From Paraspadella gotoi (taxonomy: Eukaryota; Chaetognatha): 64,000 nt of DNA. The position numbers were made by a program, and so were the translations under genes. Of the stretch, positions 9,158 through 21,049 are shown piece after piece; position 1 is the first letter of the stretch, and every line of letters begins with the position of its first letter. A model generated the notes under the pieces. That model worked only from the letters and a program-made list of their open reading frames with translations. It was not told the origin of the DNA and searched no databases. The stretch is from assembly GCA_051294375.1 (NCBI GenBank), contig CM119267.1, forward strand, positions 15,540,105 to 15,604,104, read 5' to 3'.

Positions 9158-10222
9158 TCACTCGTCATCTTCATCGTCCAAGTGACTGAGTTTGATTTCC
9201 TTTTCTTTCCGCGGTTTTTTTTCTCCACGATCGACGCCACGTTTCCGACTCTTTTTCGGTTCAGCACCGACGACGTACTCCTTCATCATGCGTTTAGAAC
9301 CGGCGCAGCCGAACCCCTCGCCCAACGGTGATTTTTCATCGGCGAGTTTTTCTTTCGTTTCTGGGCGATCGTCTGCAGCGGCGTCTTCGTCGTCGGCGTC
9401 ATCGGATTTCGAGTCATCGCCGATGCGCCGTCTTTTCGCTTCGGCTCCGCTTCTTTTTTTCGACAAGCCGACGGGCGCCTTGAAAATAATCTTTGTAGGC
9501 TCGTCCTCGCCTGCTCCCTGCGCTTCCCCACCATTGCCCGCCTCTTCCTTTTCCCTTCTTATTCTGAGGTCGTCCAAAAAGGCGAAAGCGGCGGATCTGT
9601 TGGACGAATCTGTCACGTCCTGTACGTCTTCCAGCGAGTAGCGTGTCCATCCGTCTGGATTCTTCATGAAGCCGGGCCGCGCCGGGCGATTGTCTCTTTT
9701 ACGTTTACGTTGAGGGACCGCGCGGGGGACTTTGAAATCGCTCCGGGGCATTGAAGATGTAGACGACGTCGATTCCCCGCCGCCACTGCCGAACACAACG
9801 TCTTTCACGTTGCGATGAATGTCTTCAAAAGCGTCACGCCGCTCGCTGTTCCGCTCTCTTCTCCTCGCTTCGGATAAGAGTCTCGAGTCGAAGCGATCCG
9901 TCTTCGACTCGTCGTCATTCTTGAGACAGGCCTCGGCCTTCTCCCTGAGTCGCTTGTTATTGGAAACGGCCTTGACGAAGGCGTCGTGCTTTTGCTCAAT
10001 CACGCCTAAATTGGAGAAAATATCTTGTGCCTTTCGATCGAAGGCGGAATTGCCGTCCGAGGCGAGGACGAAAGGTTCCGGTTCGGCGGAGGAAGACGTT
10101 GATCTTGAACCGCACGAGGATTGTCCCGAACCGTGAAGGATTGCGAGACCTTCGTCGACCGCGGAAGAGTCGGAAAAGACCGTGGAAGGGAGGGCGGGGG
10201 ATGGAAGGCGCTCGCCCGACAT
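9158..10222 (-). CDS. TSSC4: TSSC4, U5 snRNP assembly factor
   Basis: Single exon, about 354 aa from the Met of MSGERLPSP. TSSC4 binds PRPF8 and chaperones U5 snRNP and tri-snRNP assembly. The diagnostic block is MKNPDGWTRYSLEDVQDVTD followed by SSNRSAAFAFLDDL, matching the TSSC4 family core. Upstream are FDRKAQDIFSNLGVIEQKHD and a basic segment VPQRKRKRDNRPARPGF; the tail is highly charged (KKSRKRGVDRG, ending LDDEDDE) and probably disordered and nuclear. The open frame extends upstream to 10321, but that part is hydrophobic and unlike the family, so the later Met is preferred. It is transcribed just ahead of PCTP. Confidence 0.85.
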   Translation of the reverse strand: MSGERLPSPALPSTVFSDSSAVDEGLAILHGSGQSSCGSRSTSSSAEPEPFVLASDGNSAFDRKAQDIFSNLGVIEQKHDAFVKAVSNNKRLREKAEACLKNDDESKTDRFDSRLLSEARRRERNSERRDAFEDIHRNVKDVVFGSGGGESTSSTSSMPRSDFKVPRAVPQRKRKRDNRPARPGFMKNPDGWTRYSLEDVQDVTDSSNRSAAFAFLDDLRIRREKEEAGNGGEAQGAGEDEPTKIIFKAPVGLSKKRSGAEAKRRRIGDDSKSDDADDEDAAADDRPETKEKLADEKSPLGEGFGCAGSKRMMKEYVVGAEPKKSRKRGVDRGEKKPRKEKEIKLSHLDDEDDE

Positions 10223-10519
10223 CTGGCGGATCTTTTGTTTCTGGATGTTCTTAAAACAATGACTCAACGAAACTAGAAACGTTAAATTTAAAACAAAAAG
10301 ATTGAAGCCAGATAAAATCATTAAACTAATACACGAAAATACATATTAAAAAATCGAATTTGATCATCATCAACTTGAAAACTACGGCGTCATCAAATAG
10401 GAATTTTTAGCAGCGAAGCGAAGCATAGTGAAAATTAAAGCTATTAATTATTTGCTATTAAAAATTTTGCTAAGTTTTCGCAATTCGCAACTCTCAAAAA
10501 TGAAAACATTCGAAATTCG

Positions 10520-12305
10520 TTACACGCCAGGACCGCGGCCTGTGATTGGCCAGAGCTCCTCGACTCTGTCGTTTCGAATCCCAACTATCCAATCGTAAAG
10601 ATTCACCGTAGGATCGCAATGGCCCGGAATCAACCAAACGAGATCGCCAACCTTGCAAAAGTCGATCGCAATAATTTGTGGCTAATTTTCATGACTGATT
10701 GAAAGACTACATTTTATGCAGCTTACTAAAATTTATGCAGCTTACTTTAAGGTCCCCACACGGTCTCAATATTCCATGCTCGTCACCACCGCAAATGTAC
10801 TCGACGTTAGGAAGGTTGAAAACCTTTCAATTTTAAGCAAAATCAATTATACCATGAAAACGGATCAAAAAATTAAAAAAATAAAAAATTTTAAATTTTG
10901 GTTCCCATAACCAAAAAGGCAATAACCTGAGGAGGGCCACTGTCCAAAGATACTCCCTTCATGCCGCAGTCGAGGACGGCACGTTTCCCTTTGCTCACGC
11001 TTTGGACCGAAGAGAGAACGAAAAGCGACTGATGATAGACTGACGACAAATATTCCGAAGAAGAGGACATATTCTGTAAATGAGTTGCTGAGGTTTGGAT
11101 ATCAAGTGATGATGTCAAGTTGTGGATTACAGTTTAGCCGTCTACCTTGTTATAATCCACATCCATAAGAGCGTAACTACCGGGTTGAACCTCAGTAAAA
11201 ACTCCACTAGCTGCTTCATAGAGATATGTTCCGGTTCCTCCGCCTTTACAATTAGTAAGCTCATTTTATCAAAGGGGGGGAAAAAAGAAAAGAGTCAAGT
11301 AGCATTACCAGTGACAACTTTGCATTCGACACCGGCATCTTCAAAAGATTTCAGCGTCAATTTTGTCATGTTAATAACTTTTCCGACAGCCTCGCTTCTG
11401 TCCTCGATAGTGCGGACGTGCTGATTCAAACCTTGGTAACACTGAAGGAAACCGCTCGTTTCAGCCCCTTTTAAACTAAGATTGTGACTCAAGAAATCAT
11501 AACTTACTTGAATCCCTAGGAAATTTAGATTCGGATACTTCATGACGCATCGGGCAAGATCGACCGCAGGTTGACCTGGCTCGACTCCGCATCGTTCTTG
11601 ACCAACCTTGAAAAAATTTTCTCCTCAACTTTCTACGCGTTCAATCGAAGGAGAATGTATAGTATACCTATACAAATTCATATTTAAAACAATTACATTA
11701 ACTTCGACGACGATACCGATTTGAATACCATCCCCCTTTTCGGAGACAGCCCTGGAGATATCTTGAACATTTTCTGGATCATCCACGCATAAGGACAGCG
11801 AAATCCCATTAACTTTGGCTGGATTGTGTCAGGAAAAAGTTGACAAAAATCGGAAACTACAATAAAGTAATCGTAAGCACTCGTTGACCTAAGTCGGCGA
11901 GTCTGTCCAACTTTTTACGCCCGATGACCTGATTGGACAAGAAAACATCACGAAGACCCCCTTCGACAAAGGCCTCGGCTTCCGTCAGCGTCTGGGCGCA
12001 AATGCCTCTGCATCCTCCGATCTTCTCCTGGAGGAGGCCTAGATTTGGACACTTGTGCGCTTTGCCGTGAGGACGAATCCTGACGGAGTTGTCAGATGGG
12101 AGAGTTGTCGGCAAGTGGCGCAAGTTTTTCTCTAATTTGTCCATATCAATCAATAGAGCCGGGGTGTCTGAAGTTGAAAAAGGATTGTAACACCGCAGTC
12201 CTTATGTTCATTTAAAGTATCTACTATAAAAATTAACAATTACTAACCGATGTTTTCCAACGAATCGCCGACTTTGCATGGCGGATTAATTTTTGAAGTC
12301 CACAT
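10520..12305 (-). CDS. D-threonine aldolase-like PLP enzyme (fold type III)
   Basis: A PLP enzyme of the D-threonine aldolase / D-serine dehydratase family. About eight short exons run from 12305 (MWTSKINPPCKVGDSLENI). The second gives DTPALLIDMDKLEKNL and RIRPHGKAHKCPNLG, containing the lysine that holds PLP. Next come VDDPENVQDISRAV, the catalytic-core strand VVEVNVGQERCGV, LGIQ, GLNQHVRT, FTEVQPGSYALMDVDY and RAVLDCGMKGVSLDSGPP. The C-terminal metal site reads IPGHCDPTVNLYD, and the protein ends WPITGRGPGV. The His-x-Asp pattern in HCD is that of D-threonine aldolases, whereas D-serine dehydratases usually have His-x-Cys; the substrate remains inferred. Introns argue that it is an established host gene. 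Confidence 0.87.
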
Positions 12306-12866
12306 GCTGGGGAGCCTTGTTCTTTGCAAAAATTTAAAGAAAACCATTACAAAATATACTATATGAGTCAACAAATTGCAAGAATAAATTGATACACAAG
12401 ATATATGAAGAAAAATCGAAATTTTCGACTTTGGAATTGAAAAAAATATCCTTAAAAATTCATGCTGAGCTGAGCTTGAGATCTTTCTGGAGGTTGAAAA
12501 TGGGAAGCGTTTGACATGCCGGAAAAAGGTGATAATGAAGACAATAGAAAAAAGGTAAATTATAGGCTTTCTTTTGGCAGTCTCGTTGATCAAATACATA
12601 AATGAAAAAACAAAAAAATGAAAGATAAATCATAAGAAAAAATTAAAATTATCGAATAATGGTGATGCCTGTTGATAAATACAAAATGAATCAATTAAAT
12701 AGCCTAGTAATCCAAAACGCTGTAATCTGGGTACCTTGATAAAAAAAATATTGGGGACTGGATATTGAACAGGGTATATAATCAACGATTTGCTAAAAAA
12801 ACAAAAAACGATAATAATTTCAACAAATAACAAAAAGAATTAATTGATTAATGCGGTGAGGAATTA
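12306..12866. other. spacer between CTDP1 and D-threonine aldolase
   Basis: AT-rich, with no recognisable gene. Short hydrophobic frames on the minus strand look like translated AT-rich noise. Confidence 0.6.
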
Positions 12867-15800
12867 TCAATTATTCTTGCCGATTTCGTCTTTCGAAGAG
12901 AAAGCGATGAATTGTTTTCCCAAGATTTCCTGCTCCAAAGCGGCGGCCATGTCTTCGTCGACGGAACCGATCGAGTCTTGATCCTCGTCGTCGTCGTCGT
13001 CATCGGACAATACGTCCTCTTCTCGAAGAAGAACGTCTTGACGAGTCGTCTCCACGCCTTCCAACGTGTCCAGGTCGAGATCTTCTGGATCTGGGTAAAA
13101 ACAGTTTCGAAGACCATACATTGGAAATGATCGTTGAGCGAGGTATAAGGGAGGTGGAGTTGTAAAATCGCCTACCACTGGGATCACGGGGCGAAGATTG
13201 CTGACGTTTGGGAATACCCCAGCCTCGGGGATAATCTCCAGAGAGAGAATCGTCTGAGTCGGATTCACGAGATCCGTGGCCACGGGGAGAGGATCCGCCG
13301 CCGGAACTGCCTCCTGATTCAGCATGAAGAATCGAATGAGGGAATTTTTCAAGCCTTTTTTGGAACAAGTTTTTTGTACCTGGGGAGCCGTGCAAAACGA
13401 GTTGCCTCAATTTCGCGTCTTCCTTCTCGCTGTCATTGTCGCTATCATCTTCGTCGGAACTGACCTTCAGGGCCGATGATACGCATGCATTTTTGTGCCC
13501 ATTACATAAACCCATATCGTTCAAATTACCAAATCGTTGACTTCTTTATCCATATGTTCCAAATCTCCTTTGGAAAATCTCATAAAAGGATTGAGAACGT
13601 CTGCAAAGAGACCCTCTTGCTCGAGATGGATATCCTCTTGATTTTCGTTCTTCGATGACGAATCCGATTCTAACCCAAGTTTGCAACGTTTTTCGGGTCG
13701 TTCACTGACATCACAGACAGTGCCCGAGCTTAACTCGTCTGAAGGAAGAATTTAATTCAAAGCACATTTTGAAACGCTCATAAAACTCCTGGAACCGTGA
13801 TTTAAAAAAAAACAACTACAGATTGCCTCGATTCAGGGCCCACGACTCACAACCTGGACTTATGTCAGAAAACCCAGGGCGGCTTCCCTCCGATTCCTTG
13901 TCTCCATTCACCTTCCGCTTGGCTTTTCGCGATTCCCTACCGGTGCCGGGAGGAAGGACAGTAGGACTGGATCGGCCCGACCGAGATCTTAGGTGAATCG
14001 CAACGTAGGAATAGATATAATATCCGCGAGAAATAGACCACTAGGTTTATTTTACATTTTTAGCGGTTACCTGACGTCGTCCAGATGAATCTCCGTTTGT
14101 TTGGTGAGCTCGAAAACCCTTTCGTCCACGCGTTCCCACCTCTCCGCGCAGCTCCACAACCAATGGGGGGTCACCACATGAACTTGCGGATTGTCCGTCC
14201 TACAATGATAGTTATAAAATATCATCCGCTGTTTTTCAGAAACTAGTATCCCTTAACCTCTTTCGCGAGAGCAAACTAACCTCTGCGCTCGCAAAACTTT
14301 TTCGGTTCCGAGTCGAGCTGCGACGACGTGCGTCGTCCTGTCAGCGCCGGATTCGACAAAGTGACGTTGAACGTTAGCGCCCAACGCCAAGGCCGTCCGA
14401 AAAATCTTGTGGCGCTCGGGAATAACGTTGTATGGGATTACCCCAGAAAATACAAGGTTTACCCCCTAAAAAACAAAATAATTCGCGTCAAGATTGAACA
14501 ATATTATTTAACTTTAGTTAGTATTTACCTTTAGTATTTTCTTTTTCACGTACGGCATAACATGTTTCAGATCGGGAACTTTTCTTTCCTCCGCCTGACC
14601 CTCGTTTTGATCGTAGAGCTCGTAAAAAGCGGCGTGAATTCTCTTTAAAACGTCCTCCAGGTAAATTAGGTAATCGTCGTCCTCTTCAATTCGGATTCCC
14701 TCCGTTTCGCCGTCTTGGTCGTCTCCGTTCGCCTTCTCTTCCGTTTCGCCGACATCCGTCGTCGTTTCCTCCGTCTCTTTGTCTCCGGATTCCGTCCACA
14801 AAGAGTCGCATTCGAGAACGGGGGTTCCCTCATCCGCACCAACCTCGTTTTCCACTTTGGCTTCGCTCAGTTTCCGCTTGGACTCGCCATCGCCATCGGC
14901 GTTTTCGTCACCGGACAAAGTTTCCTGCGTGAAGCGACCAGATTCGTCCTCTTCGTCTGGAAGGGTGTCTTTTTTCTGAGGCGGTCCGAAGTCGACAGAG
15001 GAGGAATTGGCGCTCAATGAAGTGTCGCTAACAGAAGTGTCTGGACTTCTGCCTTCGATATTTTTTACGTTCGCAGGGTCATTTTTTGATGCGACGTCAT
15101 TTTTTTTCAGAGTTTCCTCGTTGGTTTTTGAAACGATTTGCCTCGTAACAGACGCTTCGGTTTGATTGTTCTCGATGTCGACAACTTCTCTGTCTTCGTC
15201 CGAAGTTTTTCCTTCGATAGTTTTAGGTAATTTGCTTCCGCTCTCCGAGAAGTCCTGAGTGGTCCCGGTTTGACCTCGACGTAAATCTCGAGCTCCCGGT
15301 GGCGCGTTAATGTCGCCGGTTCCTGCCGATTAACGTTAATTTTTTAACCAAAATCGTCAGCATTCAAAAGAGTTGCAATGCATTCCACCAGTCACCTTGA
15401 AAAAAGGCGTAAGCTCTAACTGGAATGAGATTGGGAATGCAGTTCCACACGTCCTCGCGATCATCGATTATTGCAACCATGGAATCGCCGCAGGGAAACA
15501 GATCTAAGTTGATGACAAAGAAACCGGTTGAAACTGCTTTAGATATTTAACGTGACATCAGGAAACCTTAATAATCACCCTTGAGATTAGCAGTTTTGGA
15601 AGAAGGATCGAAGCATTCGTCACGCGATAATATTCGGTGCGAGAAGAATTTTCCCTGCAAAGCCAAATTAGTGAAAAATCGATGTATGCCATACTTGTAT
15701 TCATTCACTAATTTTAAATTAGAGACAGTCGAAACGAGAATCAGACCTCGGCGTCGATAAATTTAGCAACGGTGTGAGCGTACATCCGACTCCCGAACGT

Positions 15801-16864
15801 GCTGATCTGGAGTTCGTAAAGACGGTTCATGTTTTCCAAAAACTTTTCTGTGTGAGGCCGTACCCTGGTGTGATACCTATCCAAGTGACGAAGTAATCTT
15901 TAATAGAGGTTCCTCGGAGAAACAGCGTTTTAAAGATTTATTTCACCAGGGTCCGTTGGAGCAAAGCTGAAAGTGATGGATGTCGGTGATTTTGGGGTCC
16001 ACTATCTCGTTCGTCGTGTGGATCAACGTCTGATCCAAATCGACGACGAGAACGAGTTTTCGATCGCGAAGAAGACGCCATTGATCGGCACGGCCGAGAG
16101 TCTCGGCTTCCTCTTTGCTCACGCGCAGTTCCGGAATGGAATGCACCATTGCGACGGAAGCGGTCTTCGAATTCGGAACAGTAGGGGTGAAAGAAGTCTG
16201 GGGGATAAACGATCAGGACAGTTGATAGAATTTAGTCAGAAAACATCGATCATAAAATGTTAAAATAAACCTTTTTGGAGTTTTGAAAGTCCATCTCTAT
16301 TTGAATCTTCTTTAAATCAGCACCGCATTCGGCGCACATGTCTTTCATGATGGTTGGATGTTTGCAACGTTCCACTTTCAGCAAGATTGAACCGACTGAA
16401 AAAGTTCAAAAACTATTTTATCCGTTCAAACTTTAAAATCGACTGGGTTGGCACACTTTTCCTGTATATACCCCAAATAACTCCCAGAAAATTAAATTTT
16501 CCAAAATTTCCAAAAATCTAATTAGTATATTCTAATTACAGTAATTAGCATACACACGTTTCAGTTTTGTAATTTTGAAACCTGTCATCAAAATCATCAA
16601 AATTGAATTTCGTTGTTTCCAATCGCAAATAAAGGGCGTATTACTATTACCTTCCACCAATTCCTTTTCTTTGACTAAAACATCCAAAACAGTTCCGACG
16701 TGGGTTTTGTCCGCTTTGAACTTGAGCGTTTGAGATTTATCGGGAAACTCGTAGAGTCCGAGGAGACATCCTTTGCTTATTTTAGTCCCCGACTTGACCT
16801 TCCATTTAGTTATACGAAACGGGGACTCGACGTCTAAAGAGACATCGATTTCGTCACCCATCAT
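12867..16864 (-). CDS. CTDP1: CTDP1/FCP1, RNA polymerase II CTD phosphatase
   Basis: FCP1 dephosphorylates Ser2/Ser5 of the RNA polymerase II tail to recycle the enzyme. About a dozen exons can be followed. The N-terminal exon (MMGDEIDV, SPFRITKWKVKSGTKISKG) is the biotinyl/lipoyl-like lobe of FCP1. A Cys pair follows (CKHPTIMKDMCAECG). The catalytic FCPH domain has the DxDxT motif in LVLVVDLDQTLIHTT (~16020), then TRVRPHTEKFLENM, GSRMYAHTVAKFID, ILSRDECFD and IIDDREDVW. After an acidic linker, a BRCT domain lies at ~14520-14090 (FSGVIPYNVIPE to VVTPHWLWSCAERWERVDE). The C-terminus is acidic and Ser-rich, ending SSKDEIGKNN. An acceptor-like AG lies 10 nt upstream of the start. Confidence 0.93.
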
Positions 16865-17319
16865 AGAGACGGGACTGTGAAAATGATCTTGGTAAACAAA
16901 TGAAAAAACGTGACATTCTTCGGTTTTAATCGATATTGTATCGCACTAATACTCAGGTTTTTCCTACAAAATCCTTTGAAAGAGGAAAAAAACAAGCTGT
17001 TTTTTAAGATTCATACAAGTTTTCTCTTACTCATTGTAGATATAGAAAAAAGAATGGAAAAGACGAGTCAAAGCCATTAGAAACGCGTCAGTCAATAACA
17101 ATAATAAATAATTCTATTAAATCTATATAAATCAACAACTTTATGCGATAACGATCACAGTGTCAAAAGCTTGAACAACTAATGTTAGTTAATAAAGCTT
17201 TGCTCCAATAAAAAAATTAACAAAAAAAAACGTATTTAATAACAAGGTAACTTCAATAATAAGAAACTATTTTAATTTTATAACACACTTGAATTTGAAA
17301 TATTCAAATTTCAAAAAGG
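16865..17319. other. spacer between ELAC2 and CTDP1
   Basis: AT-rich with no gene seen. The CTDP1 side has an acceptor-like cattttcacag on the minus strand at 16875-16885. Confidence 0.55.
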
Positions 17320-20300
17320 TCATTGCTTCAAGGATTGTTTGTTTTTGTCCTTGTTCTTGTTTATCATTTTCTTTGGCACTTTTTGAGGAACATCAATCAA
17401 CGACTCTGAATCTTCGCTCTTTCTCTTTGCCTCTTGCCTTTTGAAGTGAAAAAGCGTAAAATTATAGTATATACTATATATTCGTCTTTGTATAAGCCAT
17501 AAATGTGACCACTACCTTTTTTCAAAAATTTGGTCCTCTAACATGTAAAGCCTTTGCATAGTTCGATGTTCAGAATCTTGGAGCGCTTTGCAAAACAAAG
17601 ATTGCAAAGGCTTGATGACCAATGAAAAAATGTTATGATCCCTGAAAGAAAAATTGTAATTAGAAGCTTACATATTACAAAAGTTGAAAGTCAATAAGCT
17701 AACCTTAGAAAGCTATAAAAGCCAAAATCGTAAGCGACTCCAACGTTTTTGAGGAGAGTCGTATCGTCCGGGAGCACCGGACACTTTGCAAATCTCCCGG
17801 AAAAGTGGGTTAGGATAACGCATTTTGCATTCATTTTTTTTCCGATCTGTTCAACAACAAAAAAAACTTGAAATATTTAAACCTAGTATATATATATAAC
17901 AATTGGTGGGTGGCGGAATTCACCTCCAACGCCTGCGAAACCGTAGAATGTCGCTTTTTTTCGGCTTCAACCAGCAAGCCGTCGCACATGGTGGCCTCGT
18001 GTATGAGAACATCGGAATCGTGGCCAATGGCGACAAGTTCTTCCGAGGGTTTTGTGTCACCCGAGTATGTCAATTTCCATCCGTCCTGATGGACCATAGA
18101 AATTCCACAAGCCTGATTTTTGTTCAGAAATCGTATAGAAAACAATTATTACTATAAAATAATAATTGGGCAAAAAATACTGAAAAAATTCGGCAACCTG
18201 AGAGCAATGTTGGACGTAACAAGAGGTGATCTCTTTTAATTGCGCGGCGTCCATGAATTCTTTATGAAGTTCATTTGGCTCTTTCCCCACAAAAAGGTCC
18301 TAAAAAGATGTTTGTTGATTATAATTTAATTTCTAAAAAAATACAGTGAATTGCATACCTGACATAGGACCGTTTTTACGACATCAAGGATCGGAGCGAG
18401 ATCGTCGTTAAAGTGTTGAATCAATTTGCTCATCCGAGCTGGAAGCACTACAAAAATCTGCTGATTTTTAGGAGCGTTCGGAGTAGCTCGGTGAGCTCGA
18501 CGACTCGCCTCAATAATGCTGGTCAATCCTGGAACAGATACTTTTCAATATCCGATTCACTTAATTTCCCTCTTTAGCTTTATGAATCTTTTCTAAAGCC
18601 TCTCCTTTCAATATATACAAAACCCAAAATGCAAGTTGTACATATTTCGATTAGAAATACAAACCTAGATGATGATCAGTGTGATTGTGAGAGAGAAAAA
18701 CAAATCTGATAGTCCTAAAGACGTCGTCAGCTTCGTCTCCATATCTTCTCTTGAGCTGCGCCGCTGTTCCTTCGCCCGCGTCAAGAATTCCGCTAATGTC
18801 CGGGCACAAGCGCAATAAAATACCAGAGACGTTGCGTTCAGAGAGAGGCAACGCGGAAGACGTGCCAAGAAAAACGAGCTGAAGCAGCAAAATAAGTTAG
18901 TGACAATAGATAAGTTTCAAGGCTATTTTAGTCTGTTCCCCAGCTTATTCACCGGCAATCATTTAACCAATCAACCATAGTGCTCTCTCATTAACCTGCG
19001 GAAACTGATCCTTCGTCGGATCGATATTCAGCCGGTCAATCTCTGCGTTGCATTTCGCGACGAGAGATTCCAGTTGTGGAGATTCTTTATCAATTTCTTC
19101 CGAAAAAGCTTTCTCGTCGTAGATTCGCTTGAGGTTCCTCGGTTCGCCGGTGAGCACGCCCGCATCCTCGGCCGGCCTGATGGTCATTTGGAATCCTGGT
19201 TGACACAGGATAGACTTTCTGATGGAAAAAGGATTGCGACCGAAAGGACCTGAAGATGGTCGGACCTGATCCGGCAAAAGCGGAAATAGTCGAGCATTGA
19301 CGCGGCTCAGTTTAAATTGGTGGCGATAAGCGGCGACGGACGGGATTCCTCCGGCTTTTGGGGTTACCAAGAAGTGTGCCCCCGCCGTGTCCAGAGAATT
19401 CGACCAGGTCACATAATTTTCGTCGGCAAGAACATCGTCGGGAGAAAGATGCACCAACACCGCAGGGGATTTCAACCGATTCCAGACCGGATGACGCATT
19501 AACGACGGCAGGAGATCAATCCTGGGACAGTCGACCACGGCTAGTGATCCCGTAGGGACGGGGGGAATTGTGACTTCCTCAGGATGCACGATGCGCCCAT
19601 CCTCCAGCGTGACACTCTCCCCGTTGACGAGCTTGCCGAGAAGGGGGCCACGGGGAATTTTCAATTGCATGGCCTTGAACATGTCTAGTCGGGGCTTCGA
19701 CGGGAACGGGTCAAGAACGAAGGAGAAGGCTTCGGCGTCGGGAGTATCCTCTGCCCCTCCATCGCTGACAGTCAACGGGACGTAGCGAACCTGGACCAGG
19801 TCGTCACTCCATTTTTCCATCGATGGATCCGACTGGGCAAAATAAATTTTGTCGGCTGCGAGCGCTTCGCCGTCCATTTCGCAGCTTTTATAGAATGAGA
19901 CGAGTTTCCCGGTCTTGACGGGGCCGTGAAAAGTCAGCCGGTTGCTTTTTTCGGGCAAGCATTCGGGAGCCGAGGTCTGGCGAGACGAAATCTTCTTTCC
20001 CGTGTCACTCTTGTTAATTTTGGCGTCTCTAAGAGTAAGAAACAGGCCGACGCTTCCGCCCACATGATCCCAGGTTTGGCCCGTGAAAAAAATATTTTCG
20101 ATTCGAGCGACGCCACCGGAAAATTCTGTCAGAGACTTTTGGGTACCTTCGCCGCAGTTAAAAAGATAGGTGGATTGATCAGTGCGGACGGCCAGTGACT
20201 AGAAAAACGGATATGTATATAAATTATAATCCAGTAGTGGTTGGACAAAATTAAAGGGAGAGAATAAAAAATTAAAAAAATATTCTGACATCTTCAACCG

Positions 20301-20495
20301 CAAAGTCACCTTTGGGGAACCGCGGTGTCCATTTCCTAAAATAATCAGCTGAACTTGGCTCGGCGATTTTCCGGCCATTTCTTGGAGCCACCTTTTCCGT
20401 TCTTGAGAAAGAAATCGACTAATTTCGGGGACAGAAATCCTGCTGATGATTGTCACCGATAAATATCTATTTTTTAACAAAGAACGCTGGAGCAT
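17320..20495 (-). CDS. ELAC2: ELAC2, long-form tRNase Z
   Basis: The long-form RNase Z removes 3' trailers from nuclear and mitochondrial pre-tRNAs. Exon 1 encodes a basic leader and VQLIILGNGHRGSPK. Exon 2 (~20197-18990) gives the degenerate amino half: TYLFNCGEGTQK, FFTGQTWDHVGGSVGLFLTL, PRIDLLPSL and VLVHLSPDDVL. The carboxyl half begins LVFLGTSSALPL, then GTAAQLKRRYG and the zinc motif FLSHNHTDHHLG (HxHxDH) near 18670. Further exons carry LTYSGDTKPSEELV, DVLIHEATMCD and VILTHFSGRFAKCP. The C-terminus is Lys-rich, ending KNKQSLKQ. The N-terminal leader MLQRSLLKNRYLSVTIISR could be a mitochondrial presequence, as in human ELAC2. A second, short-form RNase Z (ELAC1) lies 30 kb away. Confidence 0.94.
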
Positions 20496-21049
20496 ACTTT
20501 CTCTTTACATCTGAAAAAGGAAAGCGAATAAATTATTAACGAAAACGTGGAAAATACCATCTTAAAAACGAATAATTTCCCCAAAACTTTCGTAACTTTT
20601 TTAGCTTTTAACACAAATATCGAATACAAAAATTTACATATTAAAAAAATATGTTATTTTCTGATTCGAATGAGCTCTTTTATTGCGAAATATTATCAAA
20701 AGTATAGGCGTCTACTAGAAAAGAACAAATTCTGCCGAAAAACTCAATTATTCATTATTAAAATTGATTTGCTATAAGCAATATTTCATTCCAAAAAAAA
20801 AAAATCTATAAACAGAGTCAAAAGTTGAGTTAAAGTTTTGGAGACTTTCATTTTCCGAGATGGTAAATGTTAAATAAAGAACTAAATAAATAAATAAATA
20901 AATAATTGATGAACTCCATCTTATTTCCCATTGAATAAAAAAACCCAAAAAAAACCGCAGAAATCCGTCGGTAATAATGAGTTTTAATAGAATTAGTCGT
21001 AATGCTAAAACCACCGATGGCACCCAAAAGTAGGAGAACCTCACTCAGC
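20496..21049. other. AT-rich spacer with AAAT microsatellite
   Basis: Lies between the RRM-protein stop and the ELAC2 start. It contains an (AAAT)n run around 20881-20905. No gene is recognised. Confidence 0.6.
20511..20520 (-). promoter_or_regulatory. splice-acceptor-like AG upstream of ELAC2
   Basis: The minus strand reads cctttttcag, ending 15 nt before the ELAC2 start. It is a strong acceptor with no coding exon upstream in this gene. Confidence 0.5.

Noticed and set aside
9192-9641. 149-codon plus-strand frame
   Set aside because: It is the antisense shadow of TSSC4.
20772-21044. Hydrophobic 90-codon minus-strand frame resembling a membrane protein
   Set aside because: It lies in AT-rich sequence just past the RRM-gene stop and across an AAAT microsatellite; no family resemblance.
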